Counted from the stretch's first letter, positions 48,154 to 57,583 are shown. The stretch is 64,000 bases of DNA from Bradyrhizobium ottawaense (GCF_002278135.3 NZ_CP029425.2:992001-1056000); one strand, 5' to 3'. Made by a program: numbers and translations. Notes: generated from the sequence alone by a model not told the origin.

Positions 48154-48324
48154 GTGCAGCCACAACTCAATTTCCACCACAACTTCAGAGAGCCGGTCAA
48201 GATCCCCGGCTCGTTCAACCTGTATTACGATCCGGTTCAGGTCGACCGGCAACTGACTAAGCTTCTGATCGAGGGAGACCCGGAATATGAAAATCCTCGC
48301 CACTCATTCGCCGCTCGGTGCTGA
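48154..48324 (+). CDS. Small hypothetical protein, 56 residues
   Basis: GTG 48154 follows GGAGG at 6 bases. Product: QPQLNFHHNFREPVKIPGSF, then NLYYDPVQVDRQLTKLLIEG. It overlaps the start of the next gene by 38 bases, as compact phage operons do. No function known. Confidence 0.55.
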   Translation: MQPQLNFHHNFREPVKIPGSFNLYYDPVQVDRQLTKLLIEGDPEYENPRHSFAARC

Positions 48325-48505
48325 CGTTGCCCTTGCGGACGTCGAAGTCTGCGAAGGGGTGAAGTTGTTCGGCGTGCGCATTGTGCGTGCGGCCGATGGA
48401 TCGCATCGAGCTTACGCGCGCGGGGCTGCGCTTTCGCCCGCGATGGTCGAATCAATTTCATCTCTCGTTTTAGAGGGCGATTGCCAACATGCGGGCCACG
48501 CTTAA
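48287..48505 (+). CDS. Small conserved-type protein, 72 residues
   Basis: MKILATHSPLGADVALADVE, then VKLFGVRIVRAADGSHRAYA suggests a SpoVG-like beta sheet. GGGAGACCCGG lies before the start. It opens a replication gene cluster (primase-polymerase, helicase). Role unknown. Confidence 0.6.
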   Translation: MKILATHSPLGADVALADVEVCEGVKLFGVRIVRAADGSHRAYARGAALSPAMVESISSLVLEGDCQHAGHA

Positions 48506-49509
48506 GCGCATTATCCACCTTCGTCGCAGCCTTATTGCTTACGGATACCGTCCCGTCGCGTGTAGTGGCAAAGCCGCTGTCATGGGTAACTGGCAGCGCT
48601 CGCGGTGGTCCGCTGCGCAAATGGAAGGCATCGCTCGCAACTATCCGGACGCCACAAATACGGGTCTGCTCTGCGGCGAACTTGTGGGGCTTGATGTCGA
48701 CACGCCGGACGCTGAGACTGCCGACGCTATCCGCGCGATGGTGATGGAGTTGCCGGGGTCGGACAGAGCGCCGTATCGGATGGGCAAGGCACCGAAGACC
48801 CTGTTCGCATTCCGCGCCACCGAGCCTCGCGAGAAGCGCGCAACAGGCGCCTACCTGATCAACGGCGCCAAGTGTCAGGTCGAGGCGTTTGGTGAACGCA
48901 CGCAATTCGTGGCGTTCGGAACGCATCCCGATACGGGCCGACCTTACGAATGGTTCAACGGTTCGCCGGCCGAAACACCGTTGGCCGAGCTTCCGGAAAT
49001 CACACCAGAGGCGATCGACGAATTGTTGGCTCGGGCGGAGGCGTACTTCGCCGAGCGCGGGACGCTGATTAAGCCAGCCAGCAAAGCCAGTGACCGCGGC
49101 CCGGTGGTAGTCGATAGTGACCACCCGTGGGCTGACACATCAACGCCGCGCGTTGGCTAGCCTCGATGCATGGGTGCCGGAGCTTGGACTCGAAGATCTG
49201 CGCAAGTACCAGGGCGGCTTCCACGCTGTTGCATCCTTCCGCCCCTCGATCAACTCGAAGGTGAAGAAGCGAGGCCGCGCGCTGAATATCCAGCCCAGTG
49301 GTATTGTCGATTATTCGGCTGGAAACGCCGGCTACTCGCCGATCAACATGGTTTCAGTCAGCCTCAGCATGTCCGCGTCAGAGGCCGCCGAGTGGCTGCG
49401 TAAACGAGTTGGCGGCGGCGATGACACCAAGCCAGTCAGCGTTGCTCGTCTTCTTACTCAACCCGCCAGGCGTGCCGCAGCGCGTCGATCAACATCAACT
49501 TTGTCCTGA
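48489..49509 (+). pseudogene. Bifunctional DNA primase/polymerase (Prim-Pol), frameshifted
   Basis: Frame 1 from ATG 48489 (223 codons to 49160) is a Prim-Pol domain: GYRPVACSGKAAVMGNWQ, then TGLLCGELVGLDVDTPDA with the catalytic D-x-D, and CQVEAFGERTQFVAFGTHPD. A second frame (49117-49509) continues with LASLDAWVPELGLEDLRKYQ, GRALNIQPSGIVDYSAG and MSASEAAEWLRKRVG. The break is near 49135. Intact relatives are about 330 residues and prime replication of the phage or satellite with the D5-type helicase encoded next. Confidence 0.75.
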
Positions 49510-49523
49510 AGGGCGATTGCTGA

Positions 49524-50951
49524 ATGCAAAATGCAATTAAAACCGACGCGTCCAATTCAACCGTTGAAGCCCGCGATGAGGAGCCTGTCGCAGCCAACGA
49601 CAACAAACCCGCATCTAATCCCGGCACTTCGGTAACCGAGGATAGTGTTGCGTATATATTCGCGAGCACCTATCGAGACACGCTGCGCTTCTGCCACTCC
49701 ACTGGCGCGTGGTTTGAATGGGATGGTTCGTACTGGCGCAGGAACGAAGTCGGCCTTGCGGCTCACCATGTTAGGGTGATGGCCCGCGATATGTCACAGG
49801 GCCTGTCTCCGAAGGCGCTCGCGACTATACGAAAGCGTTCATTCGCTTCAGGAGTCGAGGGGTTCGCTCGCAATGACCCAACCTTCGCCGTCACGATCGA
49901 GGCTTGGGACCGCGACCCGTTTCTGCTCGGAACGCCAGACGGCACCGTTGATCTGCGTACAGGGAAAATGCGCGCTGCCGACCCTGCAGATGGCATTACC
50001 AAACTAACGTCCACCGCGCCGTCTGCCCAGGCAGACTGTCCACTTTGGTTGCGATTTCTTCAAGACGCGACTGGCGGCGACGGTGAAATGATCCGCTTTC
50101 TGCAGCAGTGGTGCGGCTACTGCCTTACGGGCGACACGCGCGAACATGCACTTGTCTTTGTGCATGGCGACGGCGGTAATGGGAAATCGGTTTTTCTCAA
50201 CACCACTAGGTATATTCTGCACGATTATGCGACTACGGCGTCAATGGACACGTTCGTTGCCAGCCGCAGTGACAGACACCCGACAGACTTGGCGATGTTG
50301 CGCGGTGCGCGTCTAGTCAGCGCCAGCGAGACAGAGGAGGGCAGGGCTTGGGCCGAGTCGCGAATAAAACAGATGACGGGCGGCGATGCGATTTCAGCGC
50401 GCTTTATGAGGCAGGACTTCTTTACGTTCCAGCCGCAATTCAAACTGTTTGTGGTTGGAAACCACCAGCCAGCACTGCATAGCGTCGACGCCGCAGCCCG
50501 GCGGCGATTCAACATCGTGCCGTTCACGCGAAAGCCGACGAAGCCGGATCGTGAACTTGAAGCAAAGCTTCGCGGTGAGGCGCCCGCCATTCTGCGGTGG
50601 ATGGTTGATGGGTGCCGGGACTGGCAGCGCAATGGTTTGGTGCGACCTGCATCTATTGTTGAGGCGACCGAAACGTATTTTGCCGAGCAAGACACGTTCG
50701 GCCAGTGGCTGAAGGATGCTTGCCGAGTTGAGCCGGACAATCGTAGCATCTCAGACTTCGTCGCGGATCTGTTCAAATCGTGGACCGATTATGCTGAAGC
50801 ATCTGGCGAGCGCCCCGGAAGCCAGAAGGGATTTGTCCAGTCGCTGACCAAGAGTGGCTTCAAGAAGGGGCAAAGGGTACGCGGCGGACAACTCTATATC
50901 GGACTGCAACTGCTTAGGCAGGCCGAGAAAGAACCTAGCGTGCGCGATTGA
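49524..50951 (+). CDS. P4/D5-type phage primase-helicase (superfamily 3)
   Basis: 475 residues. An N-terminal polar linker is followed by a D5_N region (WFEWDGSYWRRNEVGL, GTPDGTVDLRTGKMRAA), then an SF3 AAA+ helicase with Walker A GDGGNGKS at about 215-222, Walker B-like SASETEEG and motif C FKLFVVGNHQP at about 306-316. It unwinds the origin during initiation of phage or satellite replication. The gene is intact, 14 bases after the broken Prim-Pol gene. The inverted repeat at 51001-51090 just downstream could be its origin. Confidence 0.9.
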   Translation: MQNAIKTDASNSTVEARDEEPVAANDNKPASNPGTSVTEDSVAYIFASTYRDTLRFCHSTGAWFEWDGSYWRRNEVGLAAHHVRVMARDMSQGLSPKALATIRKRSFASGVEGFARNDPTFAVTIEAWDRDPFLLGTPDGTVDLRTGKMRAADPADGITKLTSTAPSAQADCPLWLRFLQDATGGDGEMIRFLQQWCGYCLTGDTREHALVFVHGDGGNGKSVFLNTTRYILHDYATTASMDTFVASRSDRHPTDLAMLRGARLVSASETEEGRAWAESRIKQMTGGDAISARFMRQDFFTFQPQFKLFVVGNHQPALHSVDAAARRRFNIVPFTRKPTKPDRELEAKLRGEAPAILRWMVDGCRDWQRNGLVRPASIVEATETYFAEQDTFGQWLKDACRVEPDNRSISDFVADLFKSWTDYAEASGERPGSQKGFVQSLTKSGFKKGQRVRGGQLYIGLQLLRQAEKEPSVRD

Positions 50952-51298
50952 GCACGGATCGCGCACGGGAAAACGAAATGATTTCAATGGTCGGTGCTAC
51001 GTGTGCGACATGTGCGCGATTTTTCCATTATAGGCGCTTCGCGCGCGCGTGTAGAGAGTCATACGTGAAAATCACGCACATCGCGCACACCGCGCACGGC
51101 GGCGGGGTCTAGCTGATCTCTCCCGCCGTTCACATAGGGACCCGCGCCCCCAGGAAAACATCTCCGAGTGCAAAATGAAAACCAAAACATGGGGCGGGGA
51201 TATAGCAAATCCCTTGGATCCCGCGAGCCGCCCGAACCAGTGGCCGAGTTACGTATAACTTTTTTTGATTGTTTGATTATTCGATCGGCACGCAGATG
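50952..51298. other. Intergenic region with large inverted repeat
   Basis: No gene. Repeated GTGCGCG/CGCGCAC phrases fill 50941-51105 and include the dyad described separately. Confidence 0.5.
51001..51090. repeat. 23-bp imperfect inverted repeat, possible replication origin
   Basis: The arms 51001-51023 and 51068-51090 match at 20 of 23 positions in opposite orientation (GTGTGCG, ATGTGCG, GATTTT blocks), with a 44-base centre. Within each arm TGTGCG occurs twice. Location directly after the SF3 helicase gene fits an origin with short iterated sites; a transcription-termination role is the alternative. Confidence 0.6.
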
Positions 51299-51904
51299 CC
51301 GACGCACAAGACCGCAGAAGCGGTCAGGTACGCTCGTCACGAGAGACAACCAATGCAACACGCAAACGACAACGACCAACCCATAGCAGCCGACCATGTT
51401 ACCGAGGTCCGCCCGCGCCCTGGCGAGCTGAACCGCATTCTACACCGCCGCTTCCCCGGTATGGGGCCGGCCCATGGCTGGCAATTGGATGCGGCGGCGA
51501 GGGCGACGTTTAATGCGGATATGTCCAAGTGGTTTGGTTTGGACGGGCGATGGCATTCAACTGCCGAGCAATATCGCCAGAGCAAAGGCAAGCGCCGCAC
51601 CAAACAGGCGGCCACCCCCAACAAGCCCGGCAAGCCCGCCAGGCCAGAGCTACTGGATTGGCAGCAGGACGTGGGCGCACCGTACTCCAGGTGGTCGCAT
51701 GCAGTTGCGGAGGGCGCTGAATTTCTTGCGGGCCGCACCGCCCCGGCGACAAGCGGCATTCGGCTCATGCAATTCGGTGCCGTTGAGGACGCCATGATCC
51801 GGGCAATCGACGCCAAGCGATTCCTGACGCAGGTGGCCAATGATAATGAGCCCGACATTCGCAGGAACAGGCCGCGCCGGAGGAAAATCGCGCTGGCGGC
51901 TTAA
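51299..51904 (+). CDS. Hypothetical phage protein
   Basis: About 201 residues from ATG 51299 (TTG 51269 and ATG 51353 are alternatives). Features: Asn/Asp-rich start (MQHANDNDQP), TFNADMSKWFGLDGRWHSTA, a basic Pro/Lys linker and a basic end (RRNRPRRRKIALAA). Some phage proteins with this context are DNA-binding, but I do not recognise the family. Confidence 0.55.
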   Translation, partial: PTHKTAEAVRYARHERQPMQHANDNDQPIAADHVTEVRPRPGELNRILHRRFPGMGPAHGWQLDAAARATFNADMSKWFGLDGRWHSTAEQYRQSKGKRRTKQAATPNKPGKPARPELLDWQQDVGAPYSRWSHAVAEGAEFLAGRTAPATSGIRLMQFGAVEDAMIRAIDAKRFLTQVANDNEPDIRRNRPRRRKIALAA

Positions 51905-52101
51905 AATCCAGTTTTCGCCATAGTTGGGAACGTATCACCTTGAAGACCACGATTTGTGGTCTGACGTGACGTGCACTCGGCGCGCTGGCCACCACCCGGC
52001 GTCGCCACTTTTTCCCGGCCCTGAGCCGCGAAGCCGCTGCATGCGGCGTTTTATTTAACCCTCCAATCGCAATTTCCAATCCTGAAAGGAGAGCGGCCCC
52101 A

Positions 52102-52635
52102 ATGGCCACTTGGAATCACGTGCTCGACGCGATCGAGCGTCATCTTGATTTCCCGCGCTCGCGAAGCACCGGAATCGCCAGGCGTTTGCAGGAAGCCGGA
52201 ATCTTGCCTTCCGGCGCACCGGGCGTTGCGCCTGAGCTAGACGAGGACAATGTTCTCGACCTCGTTGTTGCGCTCGCCTCTGACACCGAGTTGCACACCG
52301 CTGTTGACGCGGTCCGCGCCTACCACGCGATGACACCCGGTAGTGTCAACCTGGATGGGGCCCCGCAGTCGATTCCCAACGCGCCGATCGCTGTTGCGAT
52401 TTTGGTCGAGGACGCACGCACTGGCGTCGCGGAGGCGCGAAAATCTCAGGTTGCCGTATCCTGCAATTGTAGAGCCGTCGCGATTCACAAACCTGATGGG
52501 TCGGTCAGTCGCTTCAGTCAGCCGGGCGCTCATTGCGCTCACTGGCAATCCAATGGCCATCACAAGTCAGTCACCATCAACGTCGCCGCTGTGGCCGGTA
52601 TCATTGATGCATTGTTTGGAAAGGTTGTTGCCTAA
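52102..52635 (+). CDS. Hypothetical phage protein, 177 residues
   Basis: ATG 52102 follows GAAAGGAGAGCGGCCCCA. Start MATWNHVLDAIERHLDFPRS suggests a helical domain; the C-terminal half has AVSCNCRAVAIHKPDGSVSR with two cysteines and a hydrophobic helix. The stop overlaps the next ATG. Family not recognised. Confidence 0.6.
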   Translation: MATWNHVLDAIERHLDFPRSRSTGIARRLQEAGILPSGAPGVAPELDEDNVLDLVVALASDTELHTAVDAVRAYHAMTPGSVNLDGAPQSIPNAPIAVAILVEDARTGVAEARKSQVAVSCNCRAVAIHKPDGSVSRFSQPGAHCAHWQSNGHHKSVTINVAAVAGIIDALFGKVVA

Positions 52636-53224
52636 TGGCTCCGTTGAAGACGAAGACCACCGACGAATTCCGCGTCCCCAGCCTCGCGGAGGCCGACAGC
52701 TCGTACGCCGACCTGATCGCGAAACGCGTGGAATTGGAGCAGAGAGACTCTAAGCTCAACAGCGAGCGCTCGAAACTGCGCGGTAAGATCGAGGCGGGCA
52801 GGGCGGCTTTTGGGAAACATATCTCGCCCGGCGTGGCCGCGCTGCTTGGTGACGATCCTACTGACAGCATTGCCGATCTGTCGCGGCAGCTCCGCGAAGT
52901 CACCACGGAGATAGCAAACATCGAGTCAGCGCGGGAGGTCCTGCATAGGCGCACAGACGAAGCGCGGAACGTAGCCTCCAAGCTCGTGTGCTTCACCGTG
53001 ATGCCAGAGTACCAGCGCCGTTTGGGTGCGGTATGTGAGGCCGCTCGCGCGTTGGAAGCAGCCAAGCCCGAGAAAAGCACGACGCGCTGCTGGACGATCT
53101 GGAGCGCGAGGATGTGCGCCTCGGTTATCTGCGGCCAGTGCGCGCGCACTTCTTGGGCGATCGGCGCGAAGGCCGCGCTTTTTACTTTTTGAAGGAAGTG
53201 AAGGAGGCGGGCCACAATGTCTAA
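52635..53224 (+). pseudogene. Coiled-coil phage protein, frameshifted near its end
   Basis: Frame 1 (ATG 52635) is a long coiled coil: LIAKRVELEQRDSKLNSERS, then LSRQLREVTTEIANIESARE. At about 53075 a one-base change shifts it; the other frame gives HDALLDDLEREDVRLGYLRP and FYFLKEVKEAGHNV to TAA 53222. Restored length about 195 residues. Function unknown. Confidence 0.65.
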
Positions 53225-53396
53225 GGGATCCGAACGCACTTCCGATGTGGCCGACCGAAAGCCAGTTCGGCGCCGTGTAAAGATGCCTGGCGAAAGCCGA
53301 CACTCCGAGTGCTCGGACTCACCAGCCGTGATTGCGCGCAAGTTGATGCAAGCGAAACGCGAGAAACGATTGCGGGTGACGCAACGCAATGGCTGA
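53217..53396 (+). CDS. 59-residue basic protein
   Basis: ATG 53217 overlaps the previous frame and its stop overlaps the next ATG 53389, an arrangement typical of compact phage operons. Very basic C-terminus (QAKREKRLRVTQRNG). Function unknown. Confidence 0.5.
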   Translation: MSKGSERTSDVADRKPVRRRVKMPGESRHSECSDSPAVIARKLMQAKREKRLRVTQRNG

Positions 53397-53879
53397 AACC
53401 ATCTCAGGATTCGCGATTTCCTGGAATCGGCCGGCCATCATCGCGGGGCTCTTCGAGGAACGCTTCGCGCGCGGCGCATTCGACAAGCACATCGCGCAAA
53501 ATCCAGACGTCGCCGCGCTTTGCAGTCATGATGTCAGCAGGCCTCTGGGGCGCATCAGCAACGGCACCCTCAAACTACGTTCGGATAACGTCGGACTCTA
53601 CTACTCGTTAGAGCCGCATCCTGATGCGCCTTTAGGGCAGGAGGCCTTGGCACTGTCAACGAGGTGAGCGTGTCGTTTACTCCACTTGTCGAGGAGTGGG
53701 ACGACGGTGGCGACATTCCGAAGCGCCTCATCACCGAGGCCAAACTTTTCGAGATCAGCTTGGTCCTGTGGGGAGCCTACGGCAAGGACACCTCAGCTCA
53801 GATCAGTCGAGCATCCAGCAACAACCAGGCAGCACGACGGCGCGTTGAAGCGAAGATGCGGGCCCGCGGCATCCTTTAA
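53389..53879 (+). pseudogene. HK97-type prohead protease, frameshifted
   Basis: Frame 1 (ATG 53389) carries ISGFAISWNRPAIIAGLFEE, FARGAFDKHI and CSHDVSRPLGRISNGTLKLR with the catalytic His of the HD/S protease. Frame 2 (from 53664) continues VSVSFTPLVEEWDDGGDIPK and RLITEAKLFEISLVLWGAYG with the active Ser region. The break near 53655 removes a few codons of the middle. The intact enzyme would mature the capsid; this copy is inactive. Confidence 0.75.
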
Positions 53880-53980
53880 GCGCAGGGGGAGGGGTGGGTC
53901 AGATCCCTCCCACTGCCGCCACTAGCTACCGGCGGCCCCCCATTTCACGCGCATCTGCAATTCGGACCCCCAGGGGCAAA

Positions 53981-54346
53981 ATGCCACGACCAAGAAAGCC
54001 GGCCGCCAAGGCGCTGGTTGAAGGCCGGCACATCATCAATGCTGGCCGCTATAAACGCAACGATCCAACCGGTGCCGAAATCGGCGCTCCACCCACTTGG
54101 CTAAACGAGCAACAGGCCAATGCATGGCGTGAATTCGCCAGCGAGTTGCCATGGCTCAATGCATCTCACCGTTGTCTTGTCTCCATCGCATCAGTCTTGC
54201 GCGCTCGCCTGCAAAGCGGCGCGGAGATGGGTACAAAATCGCTCAGCCTACTGAGGCTGTGCCTAAGCAGTATGGGCGCGACACCGGCCGATGCGAGCAA
54301 GATCAGTTGGGCGCCGGCAGAGGAGGCGGACGATTTACTTGACTAA
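53981..54346 (+). CDS. P27-type phage terminase small subunit
   Basis: 121 residues from ATG 53981, the start preferred to 53894 because MPRPRKPAAKALVEG is typical. GAEIGAPPTWLNEQQANAWR, then EFASELPWLNASHRCLVSIA is the terminase_4/P27 pattern. The protein recognises packaging sites with the large subunit, which is not present in the window. Followed by unrelated DNA, so the packaging module is incomplete. Confidence 0.8.
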   Translation: MPRPRKPAAKALVEGRHIINAGRYKRNDPTGAEIGAPPTWLNEQQANAWREFASELPWLNASHRCLVSIASVLRARLQSGAEMGTKSLSLLRLCLSSMGATPADASKISWAPAEEADDLLD

Positions 54347-54349
54347 AAC

Positions 54350-54515
54350 TCACGGACACTCCGGCAGAGCTAGTAGGTTATCGTTGTAGTAGCCGTCAGC
54401 GTGAGTTCGAACATATTTTCCGTTCGGGCCGCTAACGACGCCAACGTCCGCGCGCTTACCGCCGACCAACGTAAAGAATGTATTGGTCCCGTTCTCGATC
54501 GATCGAATGACCTCC
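54350..54515 (-). pseudogene. DUF3892 remnant (C-terminal half)
   Basis: The frame ends GKYVRTHADGYYNDNLLALP-ECP, the DUF3892 signature also seen intact at 58397-58681 (GHKYIKTTADGVQPDNLLSL). Upstream the frame enters the tail-fibre gene read backwards, so the first half of the domain is lost at about 54515. Confidence 0.6.
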
Positions 54516-54529
54516 GATCTCGGCCACAC

Positions 54530-55828
54530 CAACCACACGCCTCCGAATGCGACATACTGGCAATTGCTGGCGTCGAAGGGGGATGCTGGCGCCACGGGCT
54601 CAACCGGTGCTGCGGGGGCCAACGCCCCCACGTATGGCGGCACTTCGACCACGTCGCTCGCTATCGGCACCGGATCCAAAGCGTTCACCACGCAGGCCGG
54701 CCTCGCCTATCAGAATGGCGCTCGCGTGCGGGCTAGCTCGGCGGCGAACACGGCGAATTGGATGGAAGGCCTCGTCACCTACAGCGGCACGACGCTGACC
54801 ATGACGTCCGACAAGACCGGCGGCAGCGGCACGCTCGCGGACTGGAACTTCAACGTGGTGGGCCAGCCTGGGGCTGGTGATCTGTCGAGCGCCAACAATC
54901 TGTCGGACGTGGCGAGTGCTCAAACGTCACGTGGCAATCTCGGGGTTCTGTCTCCGCCGCAAGGTCGCCTGACCCTGGTGAGCGCAACGCCCGTGATGAC
55001 GACGACGCAGAGCGCCAAAACGACGCTGTACTATGCGCTCTACAACGGCAATCAGGTGCCAATCTATGACGGCACCAAACTCACGATGACGACATTTGCC
55101 GAGTTGTCGATCGCGACGACCGACATCACCAAGAACCCCGCGGCGATCGGCGCCAGCAAGGTCAATGACTGGTTTGTCTGGAACGACAGCGGTACGCTGC
55201 GGCTGCCTCACGGTCCCGACTGGACAAGCGACACGGTGCGCTCGGCTGGAACGGCGTTGGGCCAGGTCAATGGTATCTGGCTCAACAATCAAGCCATCAC
55301 CAATGGGCCGGCAGCGTGGCGCGGAGGCACCACGCGCAGCAATGCATCGTCGCAACTTGATTGGATTCTTGGCGGTTCGGGGTCTGGCGGTGTGGCTGGG
55401 TACCTCGGCGTGTGGAATGCCTATAACCGCGTGACGGCATCCGCAGCGGCGATCGATAGCGGCCTCGCATACACCTATTCCAGCGCGACCGTGAGGCAGG
55501 CGAGAGCGTCCGCAGGCAATCAGGTGTCGGCTGTATTCGGGCTGGCCGAAGATGCGACGCAGATTTCGTATGCATCACGCATTGGTCTGGTCACGAACTC
55601 AGCAGCCGCGGTTTCCGGTATTGGCGTGGATGCGACCAACGTTTTCATTGGTCAGGGGGTTCTTGCAGGCGGACGAATACTACTCAGGTCGGTGGAGCAG
55701 CCGCGTACGCGGCTCCGCCACTATTGGGTTTGCACGTGTTCTCAGCCAACGAACAGGGCGATGGCACCAACGCCAACAACATCAACGTGGCAGGTCAGAA
55801 CGCGCTTAGCGTCCTGGCGAGGATGTAA
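54530..55828 (+). pseudogene. Phage tail-fibre-like protein, truncated and frameshifted
   Basis: A Gly/Ala/Thr-rich fibre protein. The collagen-like start SKGDAGATGSTGAAGANAP is followed by beta-rich modules (SSANNLSDVASAQTSRGNLG) and a putative depolymerase/receptor part. Its 5' end is fused to DUF3892 DNA, so the virion-attachment domain is missing. At about 55672 a one-base shift ends the frame; the other frame gives TTQVGGAAAYAAPPLLGLHV, then [19 protein letters not shown] to TAA 55826-55828. Confidence 0.7.
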
Positions 55829-55929
55829 GATCGGTGCCACCCGTATGGCCTGCGGACGCGCGTCGCGACAAGCCATTCTTTTGTCGGAGTCGCGCACTAC
55901 TTTTCATTTTTGAAAAATGGAGAAGTAAG

Positions 55930-56133
55930 GTGGCAATTGGGACAGTGAAGTGGTTCAACCCAACAAAGGGGTATGGGTTCATTCAACCGGATTCCGGCGG
56001 CAATGACGTCTTTGTCCACATCTCCGCGGTTGAGAAGGCTGGTTTTACTTCGCTCGCAGAGGGCGCAAAAGTCAGCTTCGACATCGTGAAAAATCGCGGA
56101 AAGGAGTCGGCGGAAAATCTACGAATCGAGTGA
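55930..56133 (+). CDS. Cold-shock domain protein (CspA family)
   Basis: 67 residues. [20 protein letters not shown] contains RNP1 (KGYGFI) and VFVHIS is RNP2, so it binds single-stranded RNA/DNA as a chaperone. GTG 55930, after GAAGTAAG, gives the normal length; the longer frame is not conserved. Cold-shock genes are common cargo of rhizobial phages. Confidence 0.93.
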   Translation: MAIGTVKWFNPTKGYGFIQPDSGGNDVFVHISAVEKAGFTSLAEGAKVSFDIVKNRGKESAENLRIE

Positions 56134-56217
56134 TGCACCACCCATTGTGTTGCTCAACAGAAAGGCCGCAGTGGTACGCCGCTGCGGGCGGCCGAGGAGA
56201 TCGATCGGAATCGGCCG

Positions 56218-56298
56218 ATGGATAAGGCGCTATTGTTCGCGTGGGCGTGCGCTCTAATCCTCTTGGTACTGTTCGTCGCGCTGTACCTTCCTTGGTAG
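56218..56298 (+). CDS. 26-residue single-helix membrane peptide
   Basis: MDKALLFAWACALILLVLFV followed by ALYLPW. The ending LFVALYLPW matches that of the peptide at 45048-45143 (LFVALYPPW) although the genes are 11 kb apart and on opposite strands. Preceded by GGAGATCGATCGGAATCGGCCG. Confidence 0.55.
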   Translation: MDKALLFAWACALILLVLFVALYLPW

Positions 56299-56410
56299 TA
56301 AGTTGCCGATGGCGACTCGCCACGGCGCTGCCTGCGATCCGAGACTGATTGCCAAGTCACCGCCCACAATCCTGGTAGTTGCTCTAGGGCATTCGTCCGG
56401 AGGATACGTT

Positions 56411-56448
56411 GCCCGGTCAGCTTCTCCCTCCCTTGAGGCTGACCGGGC
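56411..56448. terminator. 11-bp perfect hairpin
   Basis: GCCCGGTCAGC (56411-56421) pairs with GCTGACCGGGC (56438-56448) across a 16-base loop. No T-run follows. It directly precedes repeat copy 1 and may be part of that repeat. Confidence 0.55.
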
Positions 56449-56523
56449 GAAGTTAGTGGCGCGCGCGATAGGGACAGCGCTTTATCGGTCCACCCCAAAG
56501 CACCGAGTCACGTGGCCGCTAAC
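56449..56523. repeat. Dispersed repeat, copy 1
   Basis: GAAGTTAGTGGCGCGCGCGA, then TAGGGACAGCGCTT and CCGAGTCACGTGGCCGCTAA. The same sequence with small changes is at 58877-58947. The ends GTTAGTGGC and GCCGCTAAC are imperfect inverted repeats. Both copies are preceded by a GTCAG/CTGAC hairpin. Confidence 0.75.
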
Positions 56524-56749
56524 GTTCCCGCTGTTTAGGTCGCGCGGCTGCCACCGTGAGCCCGGTGTGATCCTTGAGGCTATCGATTACCTTGAGCGCG
56601 GCTTCGAGTTCATCTCGAAGACGCTTCGTAATCCGCAGAATGCCGCTCGCGAGCTCCTCGCGGCTGATTTCTGCACCGTGAGCAACTTTTTCTTCGAGGT
56701 CGCGTATAGCTTCGTCGATCTTGTGCAGCGAGAATGTGCTAGGCATCAT
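56519..56749 (-). CDS. Small coiled-coil hypothetical protein
   Basis: 76 residues: FSLHKIDEAIRDLEEKVAHG and RITKRLRDELEAALKVIDSL form charged helices. ATGATG at 56749 overlaps the end of the upstream 123-residue gene, so they are co-translated. Function unknown. Confidence 0.6.
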   Translation of the reverse strand: MMPSTFSLHKIDEAIRDLEEKVAHGAEISREELASGILRITKRLRDELEAALKVIDSLKDHTGLTVAAARPKQRER

Positions 56750-57110
56750 CCGGCTCCGTCCTGATTAAGGGGCCGGCATCCGCCGACCCGCAGCGTAAAA
56801 ATGCGTCCGCTACACGGTTTAGTAAAGCGGGTGGTGTTGCGGGAAAATCTGTCCCCATCTCGCGTCTGAGCGCCTCGAATTCGGATAAGGTCGAAAGAGG
56901 GCAATCCGCCACCGCGTCCATTTTTGAGCAGATAACTTCAACCCGGGATCGCCAATCGGCCAGCTGTTCTTCAGTTCGCTGTGGCGCGTACGTGTCTTCT
57001 GCCGGTGTATGGCTTGGCCTACGGACGTAGTCCGTGAATGCTTGGATTGCCGCTACCACTTCGGTCCTAGGCACGGCGGTTACTCCTATGAGCGGAGCCA
57101 GCTCGAACAT
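56739..57110 (-). CDS. Hypothetical helical protein, 123 residues
   Basis: From ATG 57110: MFELAPLIGVTAVPRTEVVA, then EEQLADWRSRVEVICSKMDA and FPATPPALLNRVADAFLRCG. The longer frame to 57395 adds residues crossing a hairpin and is rejected. Not recognised. Operon with the following small gene. Confidence 0.55.
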   Translation of the reverse strand: MFELAPLIGVTAVPRTEVVAAIQAFTDYVRRPSHTPAEDTYAPQRTEEQLADWRSRVEVICSKMDAVADCPLSTLSEFEALRREMGTDFPATPPALLNRVADAFLRCGSADAGPLIRTEPDDA

Positions 57111-57245
57111 TTGCAGGCCGAGCACTTTGATATGGCATGCACGCGGGGGCGCGACAACCCACTGGTACTGGTAGGTGCTTCCAGTCCTTCTCAGCGATAC
57201 TCCTTGGTGGCACCAGGGGGGAATTTTGGGCCCCTCGGGAGCAAA

Positions 57246-57287
57246 GGTGGCCAGCCCTGCCAATCCAAGGGGCGAAGGCTGGCCACC
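57246..57287. terminator. 11-bp perfect hairpin
   Basis: GGTGGCCAGCC (57246-57256) pairs with GGCTGGCCACC (57277-57287), loop 20 bases. Strong GC stem without a T-run; it sits between divergently placed small genes, so its role is unclear. Confidence 0.6.
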
Positions 57288-57330
57288 ATCGCTTGCGACG
57301 TCACCACACAGGGTAGCTACAGGCCAATGG

Positions 57331-57583
57331 ATGCACATATTCGAGCAGCAAATCACGTCCCTGCGGTCCCAAGCGCTTGCGGTGTTTGCAGCCAATCAGG
57401 CCAGCGCGGCCGATCAGTCTTTGAGCCAAGCAGATCGCCAAATCGCGACGTCTAATGCCGAGGAGGCTCGACAGCTTGAAACCCAACCTCGGGCCGAAGG
57501 AGGCGCGGAAGATCGCTGCACGCATACGCGCTCTTCTAGGAGAGCCGCGTGTGTGCCAACCGGTTCGGGTGGCATGCCTGTGA
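57331..57583 (+). pseudogene. Small helical protein gene, frameshifted
   Basis: ATG 57331: MHIFEQQITSLRSQALAVFA, then QADRQIATSNAEEARQLE. Near 57482 the other frame takes over with LGPKEARKIAARIRALLGEP and a TGA at 57581-57583. One small indel explains the break. No family recognised. Confidence 0.45.

Noticed and set aside
56303..56764. 153-codon plus-strand ORF
   Set aside because: It crosses the dispersed repeat and a hairpin and is antisense to the co-translated minus-strand genes at 56519-57110.
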